31,460 bases of DNA from Proteobacteria bacterium UBA6908 (GCA_002451085.1 DKBE01000035.1:269-31728); one strand, 5' to 3'; positions 8,268 to 16,415 are shown, numbered from the stretch's first letter. The notes: a model not told the origin generated them from the sequence alone. Numbers and translations: made by a program.

Positions 8268-9179
8268 TCAGTCGCGCAGCTCGTGGCCAGTGAGCTTGAG
8301 GAACACGTCCTCGAGGTTGCTCGGACGGTGCAGAAAGGTGAGGTCACGATGCTGTTCGAGCGTTGCGAGCAGCGAGCGGGCATCGCGGGTGTAGCAATAG
8401 TGTATGTCGCCGATCTGTTCAATGCGGGCACCGGGAATGTCCACGAGTACTGCCGCGGTCCGCTCGGCGGCCCCACGCACCTCCAACACCTCCGGTTCCA
8501 CATGTCGATGGATGAGGTCGCGCGGGCTGCCGTGCTCCAGGACGCGACCATGATCGACGATTACCAGCTGGTCGCACAGGCGTTCAGCCTCATCCATGTA
8601 GTGGGTGGTGAGGAGCAGGGTGCGGCCCTCTTCACGCAATGCGCGCAGCCGTGCCCAGATCATGCGACGTACCTGCGGGTCGAGCCCGGTGGTGGGTTCG
8701 TCGAGAATGATCAATTCCGGCTGGTTAATAAGCGCCCGGGCGATGGTCAGCCGCCGCTTCATTCCGCCAGACAGGGTTGCGATCGGTGAATCGGCGCGGT
8801 CCGTGAGCTCGACGAAACCCAGAAGCGCCTGAATGCGCGATTCCACGTCGATCCGGGAGAGCCCGAAATAGCGTGCGTAGACGCGCAGGTTTTCGATGAC
8901 GGTGAAATCCGGATCGAGGTTATCGGCTTGCGGCACGACCCCGCAGCGTGCGCGTACGGTACGGCCCGCGGCTGGCATTGGCTGTCCAAAGATATGGATC
9001 GTACCGTCTGACACCGGGGTAAGGCCGAGCATCGCCCGCAGGGCCGTGGTCTTGCCGGCTCCATTTGGACCCAGTACTCCAAAGCACACACCGGGCGGCA
9101 CTTGCAGATCCAGATCACGCAGGACGATGCGTTCGCCAAAGCGTTTGGTCAAGCCACGGATGTCTACCACCGGTTTCAT
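8268..9179 (-). CDS. ABC-2 type exporter ATP-binding protein, NodI-like
   Basis: This 303-residue ATPase partners the permease that follows. It shows Walker A GPNGAGKTT, Q-loop VPQADNLDPDFTV, signature LSGGMKRRL, Walker B LIILDEPTTGLDP and switch LTTHYMDEAE. A C-terminal extension of about 80 residues ends with a FLHRPSNLEDVFLKLTG motif found in this exporter class. The chosen start is the ATG giving MKPVVDIRGL; the frame continues 15 residues upstream (MCRFCRRSQTC) without a recognisable ribosome site or homology. The promoter must lie in the short divergent region shared with the serine protease gene. Confidence 0.9.
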   Translation of the reverse strand: MKPVVDIRGLTKRFGERIVLRDLDLQVPPGVCFGVLGPNGAGKTTALRAMLGLTPVSDGTIHIFGQPMPAAGRTVRARCGVVPQADNLDPDFTVIENLRVYARYFGLSRIDVESRIQALLGFVELTDRADSPIATLSGGMKRRLTIARALINQPELIILDEPTTGLDPQVRRMIWARLRALREEGRTLLLTTHYMDEAERLCDQLVIVDHGRVLEHGSPRDLIHRHVEPEVLEVRGAAERTAAVLVDIPGARIEQIGDIHYCYTRDARSLLATLEQHRDLTFLHRPSNLEDVFLKLTGHELRD

Positions 9180-9216
9180 GGTCGCTACTGTACAGGTTTG
9201 TGACCTCCGGCAGAAA

Positions 9217-9232
9217 CGGCACATTGCTTGCG
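9217..9232 (+). promoter_or_regulatory. Candidate sigma-54 promoter for the ClpP-class protease gene
   Basis: The sequence CGGCACATTGCTTGCG contains GGCAC, five spacer bases and TTGC, which is the -24/-12 pattern with GG and GC twelve bases apart. It points at the gene starting at 9275, giving an expected transcription start near 9243. No activator site was recognised. The match is exact, but a chance hit cannot be excluded. Confidence 0.45.
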
Positions 9233-9274
9233 GTCATGACACCGTGCCACACTCACGGGCGTGGGAGGTCGTGC

Positions 9275-10087
9275 ATGGCGGGTAGTGATATTTTCTGGCT
9301 GCTCTTTCTGTTTCTGATGCTTCAGCCGATGGTGCGGCAGAAGGCACTGGAATTTGCACGCCGGCGAATCATTCAGCGGCTGGAACAACGCCGTGGTTCA
9401 CGGGTCATCACCCTGATCCACCGTCAGGTATCGATGGCATTTTTCGGCATACCCGTGCTGCGCTTTATCGACATCAATGATTCGGAAGAGGTGATTCGCG
9501 CCATCCACCTGACCGACAAGGACACCCCGATCGATCTGATTGTCCATGCCCCCGGTGGGCTGGCGCTGGCTTCACTGCAGATCGCGCATGCACTCCGCGC
9601 CCATTCGGCCAAGGTCACGGTGCACGTACCGCACTATGCCATGTCCGGCGCCACGCTGATTGCACTGGCCGCGGACGAGATTGCCATGGACGATCATGCA
9701 GTGCTCGGCCCGGTGGACCCGCAAATCGGTCAGTATCCGGCCGCCTCGGTGCTGGCGGCCGTCAGTCGTAAGCGTGCTGACGATATCGATGACCAGACCC
9801 TGATTCTTGCCGATATTGCCGAGAAGGCGATTGCCCAGGTGAAGGGGGCAACGAAAACCTTGTTGGCTGATCACCTGCCGGAAGCCGAGGCCGAGCGCAT
9901 CGCCGATACCCTGGCGACCGGCACTTGGACGCACGATCACCCGATTACCGCGGAGGTGGCGCGGCTGCTCGGTTTGCCCATCGTTCGTGAGTCGGAGGCG
10001 GAGGTTTATGCGCTTATGCGGCTTTATCCGCAACCGGTGCGCCAGCAACCGGCGGTCGAATACCTTCCGGAACGGCATACCCGGTAA
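9275..10087 (+). CDS. Membrane-anchored ClpP-class serine protease (SDH/SppA-like)
   Basis: The 270-residue protein starts with one hydrophobic segment (residues 5-20) and a very basic stretch. A crotonase/ClpP-type fold follows. HAPGG at 91-95 is the oxyanion motif, AMSGATLIALAADEI contains the probable nucleophile Ser124, and HAVLGPVDPQIG follows. This combination matches the serine dehydrogenase proteinase family (Pfam SDH_sah), relatives of signal-peptide peptidase SppA. It probably degrades membrane or signal peptides; the substrate is unknown. GGGAGG lies 7 bases before the chosen ATG; a longer frame from 9065 runs back through the divergent ATPase gene and is not credible. A sigma-54-like promoter lies upstream. 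Confidence 0.85.
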   Translation: MAGSDIFWLLFLFLMLQPMVRQKALEFARRRIIQRLEQRRGSRVITLIHRQVSMAFFGIPVLRFIDINDSEEVIRAIHLTDKDTPIDLIVHAPGGLALASLQIAHALRAHSAKVTVHVPHYAMSGATLIALAADEIAMDDHAVLGPVDPQIGQYPAASVLAAVSRKRADDIDDQTLILADIAEKAIAQVKGATKTLLADHLPEAEAERIADTLATGTWTHDHPITAEVARLLGLPIVRESEAEVYALMRLYPQPVRQQPAVEYLPERHTR

Positions 10088-10282
10088 CCGCCAGCTCGGC
10101 CGGTGCACAGGTGCAGACTGGAACCCACTGGTGCTACGGCTGAAACGAGCGCCGGCAAGCCGCTGACAGCGCATTTCGTGAAGGGCATGGCCATCTTTGT
10201 GTACATCAATAGGCGTTTCCATGTGCGAAGGCGCCATCGATGAACAGAAATTCGGTTTCAATCCGATCTGACGGTATTGGAG

Positions 10283-11161
10283 TCAGACCACCCGGTTACG
10301 CAGCCGCCCGATCCCCTCGATCTCGCATTCGACCGTATCCCCGGACTTGAGAAATTCCGGTGGTGTACGGGCAAAGCCAACTCCGGCCGGGGTGCCGGTG
10401 GCGATGATGTCGCCGGGTTCGAGGCGCATACCCTGTGACAGGGTGCTCACGATGGTGGCGACATCGAAGATCATGTCGCGGGTGCTGGCGTCCTGCTTCG
10501 GTTCGCCATTTACACGACTACGCAGCACCAGATTCTGGGGATCAGGAATTTCATCGCGTGTGACGATCACCGGTCCCATGGGACAGCTGCCGTCGAGGCT
10601 TTTACCGAGAAAAAATTGCTTGTGTCGGAATTGCAGGTCGCGCGCCGAAATATCGTTGATCACAGTGTAACCAAAGACACTCTTCAGGGCGTGTTCGCGC
10701 GCAATGCCGCGTCCGGCCACGCCGATAATTACGCCCAGTTCCACTTCCCAGTCGAGTTCGTTCGTGACCCCGGGTTGGGCCGGGACAATGCCATGGGGGT
10801 CGTTGACCGACGTGACATTCTTGGTGAACACAATCGGGTGTTCGGGAGTGTTGGCATCCATGCCCTTGGCGCGGGCACTTTCCTCGGCGTGGTCCCTGTA
10901 GTTGAGGCCGAGGCACATGATGTTCTTGCGTGGACGGGGAATGGGTGCGCGCAGTTTCGCTTGCGCCAGCGGAACACGCACCGCACTTTGCCGCAGCTTG
11001 GGCAGACTGGCGCTGAGCCGCGCCCAACCCTCCGGCCCGGTGTCTATGAGTGCCAGCATCGTTTCCGGCCAACCGTCAGCGGCGGTCGGCAACAGCATGT
11101 CATTGCCGTCGAGGACGCCGAGGCGATCCAGGTGGTCAATTTCGAGTGTGGCGAGGCGCAT
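10283..11161 (-). CDS. Fumarylacetoacetate hydrolase-family protein
   Basis: This 292-residue protein holds the FAH-fold C-terminal domain: IMCLGLNYRDHAEE, FTKNVTSVNDPHG, then DWEVELGVIIG with the metal-binding Glu residues. NDISARDLQ, GKSLDGSCPMGPVIV and ATGTPAGVGFAR follow. Family members hydrolyse or decarboxylate 2-keto-type compounds in aromatic degradation, or act as oxaloacetate decarboxylase or acylpyruvase; the exact reaction is not visible. The start at MRLATLEI matches the usual N-terminus. The frame continues upstream to 11224 with ATG and TTG options (for example MAEPERYAF at 11194), so the start is uncertain. No aromatic pathway genes are adjacent. Confidence 0.87.
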   Translation of the reverse strand: MRLATLEIDHLDRLGVLDGNDMLLPTAADGWPETMLALIDTGPEGWARLSASLPKLRQSAVRVPLAQAKLRAPIPRPRKNIMCLGLNYRDHAEESARAKGMDANTPEHPIVFTKNVTSVNDPHGIVPAQPGVTNELDWEVELGVIIGVAGRGIAREHALKSVFGYTVINDISARDLQFRHKQFFLGKSLDGSCPMGPVIVTRDEIPDPQNLVLRSRVNGEPKQDASTRDMIFDVATIVSTLSQGMRLEPGDIIATGTPAGVGFARTPPEFLKSGDTVECEIEGIGRLRNRVV

Positions 11162-11232
11162 CGTGCGAAACGCGTATCGTTCTGGCTCGGCCATGATCAT
11201 GGCCGATCTCGTTCCGGGCATCAAGACAGCAG

Positions 11233-11270
11233 GTCACCGGTCAGTCGCTGGCGAGCGCCTGACCGGTGAC
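11233..11270 (-). terminator. Strong hairpin after the REC-REC gene
   Basis: A perfect 12-bp stem (GTCACCGGTCAG at 11233-11244, complement at 11259-11270) encloses a short inner CGCT/AGCG stem. It starts 5 bases after the regulator stop on the minus strand. There is no T run after it, so it may be a terminator needing a factor, an RNA-stabilising element or an operator ahead of the FAH gene. Confidence 0.5.
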
Positions 11271-11275
11271 ATTGT

Positions 11276-12127
11276 TCAGCTGAAGTCGAGCGATGGACCG
11301 TGTTTTCGGGCTTCCACGGCGGACAGGATGCAGGAACGCAAATAACCGATATCGATCGGCTTGGTGATGTAGCCGTCCGCCCCGTGATCGATGCATTCCA
11401 GCATCGTGCTGACTTCGTTGGTTGCCGTGATCATGATCACTGGCAGGTGGCGGGTCCGGGGATGAGATCGAATGTGCTTCAGGAGCACCGTCCCGTTCAT
11501 CGTGGGCATGTTGACGTCGAGCAGTACTACATCAAATGATTCCTTGGCGAGCAGATCGACGACCTCGGTGGCTCGGTTCACCGCCGTCACTGTGTATCCC
11601 GGGTTTTGCAGTTGCCGGGTGAGCAGACGGCAATTGAGGTCGTCGTCGTCAACGATCAGGATCCGCGTGATGGCCGGCGCCTTCGGAGATTCCGGTTCGC
11701 TTTTGACCGCTGTAGCGGGGCGCAGGCAGCGTTCTATGCGTGCCCGTACCAACGGGATCACCAGCGGTTTCACCAGGTAGTCCACGGCGCCCTGGGCCAG
11801 GCAGGTTTTGATGCTGTCGCTGTCATCGTGTGCCGATAGCATAATGACCGGAGTGTGGGCGCCGCGGACATGCGATCGCAGGCGCTTCAGGGTTTCGACC
11901 CCGTCCATTCCCGGCATCGCCAGATCAAGCAGGACCAGATCGAAACGCTGATGATCCAGGGCATCCAGGGCTTCCTGCCCGCTGGTGGCTATGGCCACAC
12001 TGAATCCCTCCTGTGTCAACCGGCGCGATACGACCTGACAATTCACCGGGTCATCATCCACTACCAGAATGCTGGTGACGGCCCCGTTCTGGGGCCGGCG
12101 CGATTCCACTGTTCCTGCTATCGGCAT
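11276..12127 (-). CDS. Response regulator with two receiver domains and no output domain
   Basis: This 283-residue protein has two complete CheY-type receivers. The first (about 18-135) has acidic DDD, phospho-acceptor Asp68 in LLDLAMPGMDG and Lys120. The second (about 155-272) has DDDD, Asp204 in LLDVNMPTMNG and Lys256. A short proline- and charge-rich linker joins them, and no DNA-binding or enzymatic domain follows. It is likely a phosphate relay or a protein-interaction regulator. A good GGAGG precedes the ATG. It lies downstream of the DsrE-like gene (37-bp gap) and in the same direction as the hybrid kinase, the natural phosphodonor through its HPt domain. Confidence 0.9.
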   Translation of the reverse strand: MPIAGTVESRRPQNGAVTSILVVDDDPVNCQVVSRRLTQEGFSVAIATSGQEALDALDHQRFDLVLLDLAMPGMDGVETLKRLRSHVRGAHTPVIMLSAHDDSDSIKTCLAQGAVDYLVKPLVIPLVRARIERCLRPATAVKSEPESPKAPAITRILIVDDDDLNCRLLTRQLQNPGYTVTAVNRATEVVDLLAKESFDVVLLDVNMPTMNGTVLLKHIRSHPRTRHLPVIMITATNEVSTMLECIDHGADGYITKPIDIGYLRSCILSAVEARKHGPSLDFS

Positions 12128-12164
12128 ATTTCCTCCATTGCCTGTCGTGCGAATCAGAATTCCG

Positions 12165-12827
12165 TTACGGGTTAATCACGGCGTAGCCTTGCATCTGGAA
12201 ATCGGCCACGGCGATGTGCCCGCCCGGGACAAACTCGATGCCCGGAATCATGGTAGCGCGGGTGATTTTGAGATTGCGCGCTGCAGTCTGGCAGAGGTAG
12301 AACTTGATGCCCTTGGCCTGGGCAGCCTGCACCAACTGCACGAACGGATTGGGCGCCACGCCGGGCTGATTGTCGACTTGCGCGAAGACGCCATGCTGGG
12401 TGGTGGCGAGCACGCCACCGGATTCGAGAAATACCACCACGACCTCCACGTCCTTGCCAATGGTCATGCCGTGCACGTTCTCGTAATTGCGGGTCAGGTG
12501 ATCAAGATTGGACAGAAACGTAGCGAAAGTGGTTTTCCCATCAGGGGCTCTCCGGATTGCCCCTTTGAAATCGAACATGAATGGATGGCTGACCGAAATC
12601 ACGACCTTGGCGTGGTGACGTTCACGCAGGCACTGAGTCATGGCCTGGGAGCCGTATCCGAATTCATCGTCCATGGAGAGGGTGCTCTCAGGCTCCCAGT
12701 AGGATCCAATCGGACAAGTCATGGGATTCGGGTTGGCATTGTTGCTGTCTGCGGCAAATGCAGATGCGGAGAACAGAGTAGCAAATACCAGGGACAGTGC
12801 CCGAATGCGTTGAGATGAGAGATTCAC
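12165..12827 (-). CDS. Exported DsrE-like protein
   Basis: The 220-residue protein begins with a Sec signal peptide (residues 1-25, cleavage after AFA). The C-terminal half matches the DsrE/DsrF-like fold: DVEVVVVFLESGGVLATT, then AKGIKFYLCQTAA with Cys179 where the family has its conserved cysteine. PGIEFVPGGHIAVADFQMQGYAVINP closes the protein, as in periplasmic DsrE-like proteins. Relatives transfer sulfur on a cysteine, but most exported ones are uncharacterised. A distinctive N-terminal region contains Cys38 and Cys66. The start is GTG, supported by GGAGG 7 bases upstream; no better ATG exists. It sits between a sensor kinase and a REC-REC regulator, which suggests a sensing or response role. 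Family call good, function inferred. Confidence 0.75.
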   Translation of the reverse strand: MNLSSQRIRALSLVFATLFSASAFAADSNNANPNPMTCPIGSYWEPESTLSMDDEFGYGSQAMTQCLRERHHAKVVISVSHPFMFDFKGAIRRAPDGKTTFATFLSNLDHLTRNYENVHGMTIGKDVEVVVVFLESGGVLATTQHGVFAQVDNQPGVAPNPFVQLVQAAQAKGIKFYLCQTAARNLKITRATMIPGIEFVPGGHIAVADFQMQGYAVINP

Positions 12828-12881
12828 GTGTTTCCTCCAGTGGTTGTTGGTTATTGCTTGTATCGCCCGATCCGCTTGGCA

Positions 12882-13106
12882 TCAGAATCGTGATCGGTGA
12901 TTCACGGCAGCCACGATGAGCCCGAGCCATGCAGCGGACAATCCCACTATCATGGTCCTGATCCCTGCGTATCGGAGATAATTGAGGTATTGCTGAAAGC
13001 CAGCACCCGAATAACCGGGCCCCTTATCCGCAGCGTTCCCTGCCGCCACATCGTTATTGCTATTGTCCGAATAACTATAGTGAAGATTCGGAAATGTGTA
13101 GGACAT
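12882..13106 (-). CDS. Possible small membrane protein
   Basis: This 74-residue frame has a polar Asn/Ser/Gly-rich N-terminal half and one membrane segment near residues 49-67 (IRTMIVGLSAAWLGLIVAAV) followed by a short basic tail. It fills an otherwise empty gap between the kinase and the DsrE-like gene, in the same direction. An inverted repeat (GGAAATG / CATTTCC, 13090-13110) spans its start codon. A GGGA lies only about 2 bases before the ATG, so the ribosome site is poor. No family is recognised, and it could be a chance frame. The rest of the 13107-13292 gap shows only A/T-rich sequence and a small imperfect palindrome. Confidence 0.35.
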   Translation of the reverse strand: MSYTFPNLHYSYSDNSNNDVAAGNAADKGPGYSGAGFQQYLNYLRYAGIRTMIVGLSAAWLGLIVAAVNHRSRF

Positions 13107-13292
13107 TTCCCATCACTGGGAAGATAAATAGGTAATTCAGATTATTCTGATTTAGTTTTTTGGTTTTCATTGCTTTTCAGGCAATCTCTTGTCTTTCTGC
13201 CGAGCTAAGTATTGGAACGGTAAGGAAAAGTCTGGGGTGGCCCCCGGTCCACCCACGCTTCGGGTACGCTCAACTAGAGCCGGATGCTATGA

Positions 13293-15563
13293 CTATGCAG
13301 TGCGTTCTTTGGGGTGGGGGGTATGGCCGGGTAACCCATTGCCGATCAGTTCTACCAGCTCACCCATTTCCTGAAGCAAGTCAGCGATGGCCGGTTCGTT
13401 TGCGGTGGCCAGCTCAAATTCAAGGCGCTGACAAAGCTTGTGCAGTTCCGGGTATCCAAAATTTCCGGCGCTACCCTTGAGTGAATGGACCTTCAGTTTC
13501 AGGTCCGGGAAATCCCGCGTCTGGAAGGCAGAGGCAATCTCCTGACTGACGGCGGGTAACCGCTCGACAAATTCCGTGACCAGATCGAGCAGGCCCGGAT
13601 CCATCTCAAGCAGGTGAGAGGCGATGGGGCCGCGGTCGTGCGCCGGTATTCGGCTTCGCGGCATCTGGCGGGCGAGGTTCTCGTGCAGCTTTTGCCGGTC
13701 AATCGGCTTGCTCATGAAATCATCACACCCGGCCGCGAGACAGGCCTCAACGTCTTCGCGGGTGGCATTGGCCGTGAGCGCCACAATGGCTCCCCGATAA
13801 CCCCGCTGTCGCAGCGTCCGGGTTGCTTCGAGGCCATTCATGACCGGCATCTGCATGTCCATCAGAATCAGGTCATATGGGTTCAGCAGGGCCATGTCCA
13901 CGGCCAGCTGGCCGTTTTCGGCGATAGAGACCTCGGCACCGGAGCGGCGCAACAGCAACGAAACCAGCTTTTGGTTGTCGATGTTGTCTTCCGCCAGCAG
14001 CACGTGTCCAGCCACCGATATTTCCGTGGTTGGGGATGGAACCAGCTTCATGACATTGGCTGGACGCGTGGCAATGAAGGTGCCGGAGGCCAGCGAACCG
14101 GTACGGACCGTCAGGGTAAAGCGGCTGCCCACGTCCGGAGTACTCTCGGCGACGATATCTCCCCCGAGGCGCACGGCCAGTTGTTTCGACAAATACAGGC
14201 CCAACCCGGTACCGCCGTACTCGCGGGTGGTCGAGGCATCTGCCTGGGTGAAGGCCTGAAACAGCTGGCCGACCGTTTGCGGGGTCATGCCAATACCGGT
14301 ATCGATCACTTTGAAAGTCAGGGTCTCGAGTGTGGGGTCGCAGCCCACCTGGATCCGCACGGCGCCCCGTTCGGTAAACTTGATGGCATTGTTACAGAGG
14401 TTGATCAGGATCTGCTTGAGACGCAGCGGGTCACTGGTGATCTGGGTTGGCAACGGGTAGAGATATTCGATCTCAAACTGCAGGCCCTTGTCTTCGGCCA
14501 GCAGGGAAACGATGGCTTCGACATCTTCCATGATCTCAAAGGGATTCACCAGGATGGATTCAATCTCGATTTTGTCGGCATCGACCTTGGAGACATCCAG
14601 GATGTCATTAATGATGCGCAGCAGATGGTTGCCGCTGCGAATAATCGTGCGGATGGCGTCAATGCGTTCGGCAATTGGCTGTTTGGAGTCCAGCAGCGAT
14701 TCGGAAAAGCCGATGATGGCCGTGAGCGGGGTGCGGATTTCATGGCTCATGTTGGCAAGGAAGGCACCTTTGCTGCGATTGGCGGCCACGGCTTCATCGC
14801 GCAATACAGCCAGTTCCCGGGTGCGTTCAGCCACGCGCTGTTCCAGCAGGTCGGTAGCGCGCTTGAGGGCTTCGACGTTGTAGGCCACATTGCGAGCCAT
14901 GGTGTCGAAGGCCTGACCGACAATCGCTACCTCGTCGTGTCCAGCCAGCCAGGTGCGGGCATCAAGGTCACCCTTGGCCAGTCGTTGCGCGGCCGTGGTC
15001 AGCACGTCCAGCCGACGTGTTAATAAATGACCGATCAGGATGCCGACAATGGCGATGATCGTCATTCCCACCAGGGCAATTGAGATGCCGAGATTACGCA
15101 CGTCGCGACTGGTTTGCATCAGTTGCTCGTGCGAGAAGCGGATGGCAAGCGCACCAATCGATCCGCTGCTGTTGAAAATCTCGCGGGTCAGCCAGCGGTA
15201 GTTTTCGTTATTTTTGACCGTTGGCAACGGGTTGCCGATCATGGCGTGGTCATTGCTGACGACCACGCGCCCGCGCCGGTCTGCCACCAGCACCAGGTTG
15301 ACATGCGGATCCATGACAACTTCTTCGATATAAGGCTGCAGTTCGTCGTATTCCGAAGTCAGCAGGGCGATACGACTGAGATTGCCCAGCAGGTGGTGCA
15401 TGACCTGCTCGTTGGCCTCGAGGCGTTTCTCGGTTTCAGCCTGGGAGTAGCGCAGCGTTACACCCAGCACGGCTCCCATCATCCCGGCTTCAAGCAGAAA
15501 GATGATGGCGGCAATCCGGTACTTCAGGGAGTACCGGAGCCGGTGTAACAACTGTTTCAGCAT
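13293..15563 (-). CDS. Hybrid sensor histidine kinase with HAMP, receiver and HPt domains
   Basis: This 756-residue inner-membrane protein contains, in order: membrane helix 1 (about 18-38), a periplasmic sensor domain of about 115 residues and membrane helix 2 (about 157-180). A HAMP linker and coiled coil (180-255) lead to HisKA with His274 in MSHEIRTPL. The ATPase domain has N-box N388, G1 at DTGIG (421-425) and G2 at GGTGLGL. A receiver follows with Asp569 in LILMDMQMP, then an HPt domain with His693 in HSLKGSAGNFG. All relay residues are present, so a four-step phosphorelay is possible. It begins 6 bases after the PhnD-like gene, so both are surely co-transcribed. The REC-REC protein downstream is the likely final acceptor. 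Confidence 0.93.
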   Translation of the reverse strand: MLKQLLHRLRYSLKYRIAAIIFLLEAGMMGAVLGVTLRYSQAETEKRLEANEQVMHHLLGNLSRIALLTSEYDELQPYIEEVVMDPHVNLVLVADRRGRVVVSNDHAMIGNPLPTVKNNENYRWLTREIFNSSGSIGALAIRFSHEQLMQTSRDVRNLGISIALVGMTIIAIVGILIGHLLTRRLDVLTTAAQRLAKGDLDARTWLAGHDEVAIVGQAFDTMARNVAYNVEALKRATDLLEQRVAERTRELAVLRDEAVAANRSKGAFLANMSHEIRTPLTAIIGFSESLLDSKQPIAERIDAIRTIIRSGNHLLRIINDILDVSKVDADKIEIESILVNPFEIMEDVEAIVSLLAEDKGLQFEIEYLYPLPTQITSDPLRLKQILINLCNNAIKFTERGAVRIQVGCDPTLETLTFKVIDTGIGMTPQTVGQLFQAFTQADASTTREYGGTGLGLYLSKQLAVRLGGDIVAESTPDVGSRFTLTVRTGSLASGTFIATRPANVMKLVPSPTTEISVAGHVLLAEDNIDNQKLVSLLLRRSGAEVSIAENGQLAVDMALLNPYDLILMDMQMPVMNGLEATRTLRQRGYRGAIVALTANATREDVEACLAAGCDDFMSKPIDRQKLHENLARQMPRSRIPAHDRGPIASHLLEMDPGLLDLVTEFVERLPAVSQEIASAFQTRDFPDLKLKVHSLKGSAGNFGYPELHKLCQRLEFELATANEPAIADLLQEMGELVELIGNGLPGHTPHPKERTA

Positions 15564-15569
15564 GGGCGG

Positions 15570-16415
15570 CTATTTGCTCAGTTCGCGCACGACGTTGTAG
15601 TCCGCATCGGCTGTGGCCACAAACGGAGTGAGCGCGCCACGATTGAGAATAGCCATGCCTTCTTCAGTATTGCTCCAGCTGATGATGCGGTCGCGAAGCT
15701 GCGCACGTTGGGATACCGGTACCCGCGGGTGTACGACAAACAGCGAGGAAGGGATCTCGCGTGAAGTGGTGATGGTCTTCAGATGGAGCTGCATCTTGTT
15801 TTCGAAAAAGCGCACGGACGGTGCGGCGGTGCCACAGGCATCGGCTTCACCGATCACCACTTTTTGCATGCACGAAACATGGGAACGATGATGGGTAATT
15901 GTTACGTCCTTGTCCGGTACGAGGCCATGGGCTCGCAGGTGATTGCGGATCAGAATGCTGACGGCCGCCGATTCCGGTGGTAAAGCAACCCGTTTTCCCC
16001 TCAGGTCCTTGATGGTTTTAATCGGGCTGTCTGCCAGTGTGACCACGAGCCCATTCAGCTTTTCCGTTCGGGTGGCCAGCGGTAAATATCCGAAACGATC
16101 CGCAATGCGGACATATTCAAATGGCTGGACAAAGGCGATATCAAATTTCTGGTCGTCGAGAAGCTCTGAAAAGCGTTCATAGGTGGTGCTGGTGGCCAGC
16201 ACCACGTCCTTGCCGAGATGCCCGCTGAAGTCCTTGGCCATCGGGCCAAAGACATTTTCGAGATCACGCGGTGGCAGGTGTGGAAACACACCCATCAGGT
16301 ATTCCTTCTTTATCGTGTCAGCATGATTCGGTATCGATATCGTCAATAGAAGGGTGGTGACAACAAGCAATGAGGTTAGCAACAGTCGTTGCGGCACGAC
16401 ATAACCGATGCGCAT
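15570..16415 (-). CDS. PhnD-like periplasmic substrate-binding protein
   Basis: This 281-residue protein has an N-terminal hydrophobic signal (residues 10-28, cleavage or anchor before HADTIKK) and the type II binding-protein fold of the PhnD/SsuA group. Typical stretches are MGVFPHLPPRDLENVFGPMA, DIAFVQPFEYV, DLRGKRVALPPESAA and the IGEADACGTA segment. Two cysteines, C182 and C194, lie in that last region. No ABC permease or ATPase is nearby; the kinase gene follows after 6 bases. That context points to a sensory ligand-binding partner rather than a transporter subunit. PhnD-type domains are also the sensor part of tetrathionate kinase TtrS. The ligand is unknown. The ribosome site (GGGA) is weak. 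Confidence 0.88.
   Translation of the reverse strand: MRIGYVVPQRLLLTSLLVVTTLLLTISIPNHADTIKKEYLMGVFPHLPPRDLENVFGPMAKDFSGHLGKDVVLATSTTYERFSELLDDQKFDIAFVQPFEYVRIADRFGYLPLATRTEKLNGLVVTLADSPIKTIKDLRGKRVALPPESAAVSILIRNHLRAHGLVPDKDVTITHHRSHVSCMQKVVIGEADACGTAAPSVRFFENKMQLHLKTITTSREIPSSLFVVHPRVPVSQRAQLRDRIISWSNTEEGMAILNRGALTPFVATADADYNVVRELSK

Noticed and set aside
10088..10282. Possible short gene in the gap between the protease and the FAH gene
   Set aside because: Short frames exist on both strands, but none has a ribosome site, motif or recognised similarity.
13235..13254. GGGTGG/CCACCC inverted repeat downstream of the hybrid kinase as a terminator
   Set aside because: The stem is only 6 bp with an 8-base loop and no convincing T run on the minus strand.
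13614..15023. A 469-residue open frame on the plus strand
   Set aside because: It is antisense to the hybrid kinase with all catalytic motifs; no recognisable domains in the plus frame.
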